Shown here in pieces: positions 57,507 through 64,000 of a stretch of DNA of 64,000 bases (position 1 is the first letter of the stretch; every line of letters starts with the position of its first letter). Source of the stretch: Symsagittifera roscoffensis (taxonomy: Eukaryota; Xenacoelomorpha; Acoela; Convolutidae). The position numbers were made by a program, and so were the translations under genes. The notes under the pieces are model-generated. The model did not search any database. It saw only the letters and a program-made list of their open reading frames with translations, and was not told the DNA's origin. The stretch lies in contig NC_087062.1 in NCBI RefSeq assembly GCF_963678635.1, forward strand, positions 60,369,584-60,433,583. Direction: 5' to 3'.

Positions 57507-57956
57507 TTGTTCCGACTTTCGTACCGAAAGTAACGGAATATTTGTGCTCGGAGTGGTTTTATTTTGTCTTCAGACAAATTTCGACTTTTAAACTAGCCAA
57601 TTTTGCGGGAGTTTTTTGTATCATTCAAAAGGTATTGTTGTCCTGAGCTTAAATTTGAAAAAATATTTCACCTGTGATCATTTTTTTAAAGTTATGGGGG
57701 TTTAAAAATTGCCATTTTTGTCAATTTGGGACAGTTAACGCGCGATATATTTCGCTCTATTAACGCCTAAACGGAGATGTAATTCGACTTAGAAATCGTT
57801 CACAATGGGTTGAAGGAAGCTTATTTGCAATGATTGATTTGTTACTAGGAGCGAAATCTATCACTTCGTACTTTATATGACGTGTGGGGGATGATTTTCA
57901 CAAAAATCTCAAAACTCAAAATTTTATATTATATTATTATTTAATTTTTTCATGTT
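57507..57956 (+). repeat. R1 dispersed repeat copy, 3'-truncated (unit 2)
   Basis: Duplicate of 51312-51761. Confidence 0.78.
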
Positions 57957-58976
57957 ATTGTTGTTGTCGTTTCGTTGTATGTCCTCAGTTATTGCATCAA
58001 ATCAAAACTGTTAACCAATGTTAACCTATTTTTAATCAATTTGTTCCTTTTGCAAATTCCACGCCAAGTTGTTGCTAAAAATTCGAACAGTTTTTGATGA
58101 TCCACGCCAAACGGTCAAAGACGTCACTGAAAATTGCATCACTTCAAGCCGAACGACTTTTAAAATATATTTTACAAGGACTTTTTTGTAAATCATGTTT
58201 GGTAATTGGTTTTAGTATCTTTGTTGTCTAAGTGGATTAAAAAAATTGGAAAATGATGTTTTTGCTTACCGAAAAAAAACGCTTAATACATTTGCTTCAA
58301 ATTTTAAGCTTTATGAAATTTACAAGCATCAAACAAAAACATAAACATCAAGTCACTCGCTGATTTTTTTCAAGCCCAACTGATCATTATAATGTAGGCA
58401 TTACAACCTTTTTTGTTCCTTTTTTCTTTATCCCAGTGAACATTTTTTTGTTCGACGATAGTTTTTCAAACAGCTCTTCACGTTTTTTGTAAGCTTTTCG
58501 CATTTTATTTTACACCCAAAACCAAATTTGATTTGAATTGCTTGCCGCGTCAGAAGTATTAACTTGTTTTCTATTGTATCACCGCGTCTGTCATTTTGTC
58601 TAGACCAGCTATGAATTTTCACTGGAATTACTGGTTTTATCATCTATATTTCTTTAGTTTTGTGTCTAACACTTTGTTTGCAAAACACTGCAAAACCTTT
58701 TGATTTTACATCTTTGCTTTTTGTATTTAATGTGCTGAAAATATAAAAAGCAGCAGACTCATGCCAGGATCGGGAAATAGTGTGGAAGAAAAAAAAACAG
58801 TTATAAATATCAATGTGTTACCAACAATAAGGAAAATCAATCAAAAGAGCAAAACAAATTAAAACTTAACAACAAAAAACGTATGCTACACTCTTAACTA
58901 AGATAACAAAACTCCAGCTGACGAGTTTCGTTTTTGATAAAAAAATTCACAAAAATTAAATTTTTTCTGGTCAGTT

Positions 58977-59166
58977 TTGGAAACTGCCAAAGGAAAGTTA
59001 ACCCCGACCAGGGCGACCGAAAGAAAATTATTCAGGACCAAAGGAAAGTTGACTGCGACCAAAGCGACCGAAGGAAATCAACCGCGGCGGTCGAAAAATT
59101 ATTCGCGGCGGTCGAACAATTAGTCGCGGCGGTCAGAAAATTAGTCGCATCATTGTCAAAAAATTG
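58977..59166. repeat. GC-rich minisatellite, unit 2
   Basis: Duplicate of 52780-52956 with the same 21-bp units. A plus-strand open frame (58934-59167) crosses it and reads as a repeated RKLVAAV-like pattern; the repeat explains this, and I do not take it as a gene. Confidence 0.85.
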
Positions 59167-59288
59167 ATTTTTTCATTTTTTCATACTCAGTTTTTTCAAA
59201 ATGCGGTAAAAAAAATAAGTTTTTTCCAGTTGAAATCTAACAAAGTTGCAAGTGCAACTTAGAAACATATGAAGAAACTGAGAACTTA

Positions 59289-59812
59289 GAAACTGAGGAG
59301 CCAGGTACGTGTCGGAAGGGTTGGGTATGGTAATTCTGGAACTCGCCACAGGCTGTGAGGCCTGCAGAGGTGCCACGGGCTCCCTGGGGAGGCACAGATA
59401 CTTTTCTTTCGTCCTGGACTGCATGTCCCAGGTCCCATCCGAGCTCATTGTCGCCAGAACTTCTGGTAACATTTGACCCACCTTCGCCATGTGTAAGTCT
59501 TTCTGTTGTTTGATTTTTTCTTCTTTGAGAGTTATCAACAACTCATCGTGTCTCTTCTTCCACTCAAAGAAGAAGAAATCAAACACCTGAAAGACTTATA
59601 CATGGCGAAGGTGGGTCAAATTTCACCAGAAGTTCTGGCGACAATGAACTCGGATGGATCCAGGGACATGTAGTTCAGGACAAAAGCACAGGATCTGTGC
59701 CTACCCAGGGAGCCCGGGAGCCCTCTGCAGGCATCACAGCCAGTGGCGAGTTCCAGAAAACCATACCCGACCCTTCGGACACGTACTTGGCTCCTCAGTT
59801 TCAAGAAACGTT
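59289..59812. repeat. Imperfect inverted duplication (arms about 250 bp)
   Basis: The left arm (59289-59537) and right arm (about 59562-59812) are reverse complements at roughly 85%, around a short spacer. Both arms encode the same peptide pattern away from the centre (MAKVGQ, PEVLATM, LCLPREP, PLQASQPVASSR), so a coding sequence was duplicated head to head. The right arm continues into the pseudogene downstream; the left arm ends in the 6.2-kb tandem unit. Confidence 0.8.
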
Positions 59813-61325
59813 TGAGCAGGTAGCCAGAGCGACGATGAATAAGATGAACCAAACAAGCGGACGGACGCTAGTTAGTTTCGTCTCCTCCCAACGTATTGAT
59901 TGCTCCTCAAGCAACTCAGAGCGAGCATCGCATGCGATTGTGCCAACGGGTGCGACAGGAAGAACGTCGCAGTTCGGAGTTTCTTTGTGCAAGTGGCTGC
60001 GGAGCACCCCCCAAGCCTACCTCAATGGCATGAGCCGGAATTCTGCCATCAACAACCAAGCATTTCTTCTCGCAGTTGTCATCTGATTCCTTTGGGGTAG
60101 CCTTCGTGGTATAGATGATCGAAATGAAGGAGTTACAGAGCGAAGATCGATTAGATACGCTAACGATTATGATACACACTAACGACACCTCTAGGGCTCC
60201 GTTTACCCTGGAGAACAGGTGGCATTTTTTGTTGATTTGTCTTTTGAATGAATTAAAACAAAAAAATATAAACCGAGGCTCGTGGTATTGTGCACGGCCC
60301 CACAGAACTCGGAGGTCCCACGTGATCCGATTAAACGAAATGATCCGTAACCTGGTCAGGGGCAATCCAAACGAGTTGCAACTCATGGATCTGAGAAAAC
60401 ACTACGTATGACCGACCATCTGGTGCTTACCAGGGATGGTATACAATTTAACACACGACAGGGAAGGCGGTGGATTAACGACGCCTTTCAAACGAAGAGG
60501 AACTCAGGAAGACTGTCTCCATGGCTCGAACCAGTTCGACCGGCATAAGCAGAGTGAGGAGCAATGTGCCTGAGCCACTCGCCAATCGGCTTGGGCCTTT
60601 GGCATCGGAAGCCAGTAATGTTACTCCCGCTGCTCCTAGCTCGGACGTAAGAGAAAGATTCGGTACCGCTCCCCTCCTCAAAGGCAGACATTGGAGAGCC
60701 GGCTTGAAATACCTAACAACCAGAACCCAACGAGCTCCCAGAATCCAATAAGGAAACGTTCTCCACGGGATTGCCCGACTAAACTCAGTCTCTATCTATC
60801 TTAGTAGTCAGTGCCATGATCGCGTTGAGGTAGTTGGAAGCCAACACTGGAACGAGCGAACAGAAATTGACAATACTTACACCTAAGCAGCTAAGCGACG
60901 TGAAGTTCAACAACATTTTGGATCGCCTCAAGACCACCTGCAAAGTCCTGAGGATACCCAAAGCCATCGAAAGGAGAGGCAGAGGTTATTGTCTCGATTC
61001 CGTGCCGTCATGACGTCGTGGATGTATGAACACGCGAAGCGCCATATGTCTAGGAACAAGGAGGCCTATCAATCTTCCCAGCTGACTATAGGACGAGGTG
61101 CCTATGAGAGAGCATTCCTGACGGTTAAAAATGCCGTCACCACAGCTGTGAAACAGGTGCTGGAATGCCTTGTATGACTGCAAACGAGAAAAAGGAGATC
61201 TTACGGGTTGACCTGGAGCGGTGTTGCAGAAGGTGCTGGAAGACAGTGAGATGGGCGAACATGAGGCTGAAGCCATGGAAAAGAAAGAGAAGGCGGGACG
61301 ATGCAGACGTGGGAGGGAACTAAAA
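59562..61325 (+). pseudogene. Frameshifted element-type gene with SGNH-hydrolase-like blocks
   Basis: GC-richer than its surroundings, with coding-like text spread over several frames. A coiled-coil-like start (KVGQ...EVLAT) is followed at about 60130-60470 by blocks resembling an SGNH/GDSL esterase: LTIMIHTNDTSRA (like the GxND block), then LNEMIRNLV, LQLMDL, and in another frame LTRDGIQFNTRQGRRW (like the DGxHxN-G block). A linker follows (VPEPLANRLGPLASEASN), then a Lys/Arg-rich end near 61200-61320. Stops and frame changes break it at least three times. SGNH domains occur in ORF1 proteins of some LINEs and other elements, so a transposon protein is likely; the class is not determined. Confidence 0.45.
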
Positions 61326-64000
61326 GCTTCATTGTCATAGTGTGTGAAAACTTGACCAAGTCAAGGATGATTGATTATTGAAGTCTTCAATTTTTTTGTT
61401 TTTCTTAAATCTGGTCATACCAGATATTGAAGCTGTTATAAATTGTTATCTGAGATTGTTGAATTGCAAAGGAAAACTTTGGTTTTTATTACTTTTTTAT
61501 GCAGGCTTTTAGGTGGGTATAATAAATTATTTAGACCCGAGTGAAGTTCTTATTCTGCACAGGACACATCTTCACTTTGTGGTGACCTGATAAGGTTTGG
61601 GTACGCTCGCGCAAGAAGGTTGGAAAACTCATTACCTTTCCTAGCCAAAGAGTTTCTTAGTTTTAATATCTAGCGCAACAGCATGAGTAAACAATTATAG
61701 TTTGTGAGTATTTATTTGAATGCCCACAATCAATTGACACAAGATTTTTTTTGGGTTTTATCAAAAATTTTTAGTTGTTGATTTTTCCGTTTTGTTTTAA
61801 TGAATTATTTTTACACAGTCGCTGTCATAGTTTTGCTGATGCAGTACGTTTAGGCCTCTGCGTTGTTTGCCGGATAATCAACATGCAGCCATGTCTACAT
61901 GCCGAAGTATCTTCAAGCCGAAGTTGCATGAGAAAAACGTAAGTTACATCAGAGTTACGTAATGATTGCATAACAAGAATGACAATCTGTTATTATTTTG
62001 ATTACAAAATATTAATTTTTGTCTAGTTGGAATGGTAATTGTGCCATTCCCCCGGTTTGGCACAATCAAATCCGCCGGTGCACGTCAAAAAGAACATTAC
62101 AGGCGTTAGCACCGATTTGGTGATGAAATTTAGGCTCAAATTGTTCTGGAATTGTGAAATTTCAAAATTTCAATTTAAACTAGACTTCTGAGAAATACGA
62201 AAAACGGCCATCTTGTCCGGGAAACACTGAAAAACATCAAAAGTGACACAGAAGAAATTCAGTCGAAAATGTGGTGTAAAAACGGAAGAAAAACGAAATC
62301 TCATGTCGTGAGAACAAGACGCGATAAGGTTCTTAATGAAAGAAGATCATTTAGACAGAAAGTCTAGTGGGATCTGAACCCTCCCGTGTCACGAAATCAG
62401 AGAGATAACGACGTTTTCTCCGGGAGAGTGCGGGATCAGAGGCCCGGTGACCAGAGACTGTTAGAGAGATTAACAGTGTATTTTAGCTGCTGTAATGCCC
62501 CGAACGTAATTCCCTTAATCTCTAATGAATTTAGTAAACAACAAGACGATTAAAATCGAGTAGGGTTAAAGTAACTGACGTCAGCCAGTCGTTAACAGGT
62601 ACTTTCTCTACACTTATCTTCTGTGTAATGTCTGGGCGAACTAAATTGAGAGTGGAGAAAAAGATTGTGTTCAAAGAAAACAACAATCTGGATATTGGGC
62701 AATTGGTATAGGAGCTATGAGAAAATACTAACTGAAACGAGACTTCTTCCATTATTGTATTACTTTGAACTACAAAATCTTTTAATGCTAGTATCAAGCT
62801 TGAAAGTCAGTTACAACATCAAACTACCTATAAAATTGAATACGAAAACCAATGAAGATCTTTCATTAACAAGACAAAACGATCTAACATTCATAACAAA
62901 AACTCCAACAAGAAATGCTGACAAAAATGTTTGGAATAGAACTTATCAATTAAAGAGCTTAATATAAAAAATGAAATATCGACCTCGAACAAATTGGAAA
63001 ATTATTCTGGAATTACTTCTACAAAAGTTACTGTGAAGCCAACTTTGTTTCTGTGGACTTTGCAACCCGTTGCAGGAAGTCAGCTCAACCGTCAAGTGAT
63101 GGATACAAACCCTTATGTAAAAGACAGAAGCCTAAACTCTCTCTCTATCTCTCTTTATTTTATTTTAGTATATTGATGCATAGACTTTACAGTAAATCTT
63201 TTAATTTGGGAAAACTCAATAATAAGAATTTTAAATTATTAATTCAAATGTTTTCGCACATTTTGTGCATCATCAGGATTAAATTTTTTTACAATAATTA
63301 CAAAACAATCAAAGATCTCAAAAAATGTGATTGTTGTTGTAGTTGGTATCATATCAGTTGTGTAAGTATATCTTTTAACGACTCTAAAAAAACCCGATAG
63401 TTTCAATGTTTTTTATGCGTTGATGTAAAATCTGTTAAGAAATGCAACAATAGGTAATGATTTATTGATAGAAAATTATGTTAATACAGCCATCCCAAAT
63501 ATCCGAGTACTCATGAGAGTACCAAAAGACTCGGGTGTTTCCTTGACGACAAGTCTATCGGACAAAGAAAAGGACATCTTCTAGAATGCAGAAGATGTTA
63601 AAAAATGGCTAAATTTTCGATCGTCTTTCTGTTTTTTTTTGGAGCAACCGAAAAGAAGTGGACGCAAACAGACCAGTTTTTTTGTTCTTTGGCTCCTGAA
63701 TTCATTGCGTGTGTTGATTCCAGGCCTCTCCCTCTAATTATGCCAAACCCCTAGAGTGAGTAGCTTCTGAGTGTTGACTGTTTGGTCGATAATCTCTGAC
63801 TTCAGCTCAACAGTACCACTCTCTAACACGCTTACCACACTGAGGTGAAAGTTCAATTGTAAGCTGCGGTCATTTCAGAGTTTATTTCTGAGTTAAAATT
63901 AGCAAGATCCGAAACCCAGTATTTGGGATATTTGACAAAATTTTAGTTTGAAAATAACCTTCAAGTTTTTTATTGCTAAGTTTTCGAAGTAAAAAGCGTT
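61326..64000. other. Intergenic, no gene recognised
   Basis: AT-rich. Short open frames (e.g. 62665-62967) show no recognisable domain. The only pattern of note is at 63322-63430: a plus-strand frame reads CDCCCSWYHISCV, then a stop, then FQCFLC, resembling the second half of a PHD finger. PHD fingers occur in some LINE ORF1 proteins. Confidence 0.4.

Larger units (their letters stand above)
53127..59335. repeat. 6.2-kb tandem duplication, unit 2
   Basis: Repeats 46931-53126 with few differences, including a roughly 16-bp insertion near 58675-58695 and scattered substitutions. Its right end runs into the inverted repeat at 59289-59812. Confidence 0.92.

Noticed and set aside
48472-57591. Pairs of identical short ORFs in the two tandem units (e.g. 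48472/54663, 48881/55073, 50493/56688) as conserved genes
   Set aside because: They are identical because the DNA is duplicated; several overlap R1 repeats and none has a recognisable domain.
58934-59167. Repeat-protein-like ORF with a VAAV/RKLVA pattern
   Set aside because: It is the translation of the 21-bp minisatellite and its neighbouring module; the reading has no independent support.
62340-62470. Possible tRNA or structured RNA (GATCTGAACCCTCCCG and nearby GC-rich stretches)
   Set aside because: I could not fold it into a cloverleaf or any consistent structure by eye.

Overview
This is an AT-rich, intron-containing animal (metazoan) genomic segment. It carries two host genes, nitric oxide synthase and an FRS2-like PTB docking protein, both on the minus strand with GT-AG introns. 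The rest is mostly repeats. I cannot name the species. A 200-base N run at 11472-11671 is an assembly gap.

Layout. 1-6018: a 1.44 kb segment is present twice in direct orientation (1-1440 and 4582-6018, nearly identical). The second copy holds the last exon of NOS; the first holds a truncated duplicate of that exon. 5706-10611: NOS in four exons (haem oxygenase, calmodulin-site region, FMN, FAD and NADPH domains), with two frame breaks. 10612-20426: no convincing gene, but a perfect 188-bp palindrome, AT microsatellites and dispersed repeats. 20427-27619: FRS2-like gene in two coding exons with a 5.5 kb intron.

28623-46879: the most striking object, an 18.3 kb LTR retroelement. It has 410-bp LTRs differing at only 3 positions that I can see, TG...CA ends, a 4-bp target duplication and a primer-binding-site-like sequence. 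In order it holds a basic pre-gag ORF, a very large Gag with a zinc knuckle, Pol (protease, RT, RNase H, integrase; Ty3/gypsy-like domain order), a Pro/Ser-rich ORF without an ATG that opens exactly at a splice-acceptor-like site, an envelope-glycoprotein-like ORF, and a large unknown 3' ORF. Gag and Pol are in the same frame separated by one TAA. Further in-frame TAA codons lie in Pol and in the signal-peptide region of the env-like ORF, so this copy is either defective or depends on readthrough. It sits inside an older inverted repeat.

46931-59335: a 6.2 kb segment tandemly duplicated, each unit carrying three copies of a dispersed element (called R1 here) that also occurs elsewhere in the window in both orientations. 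59289-61325: an inverted duplication leading into a frameshifted, GC-richer pseudogene with SGNH-hydrolase-like blocks, probably from a transposable element. 61326-64000: no clear gene, apart from a possible PHD-finger remnant.

How parts relate: the two host genes look independent (NO synthesis; receptor tyrosine kinase signalling). The retroelement ORFs form one coordinated unit, with Gag-Pol from the genomic RNA and the three 3' ORFs probably from spliced RNAs. All coordinates and motifs were read by eye; family assignments come from motif knowledge, not from searches.
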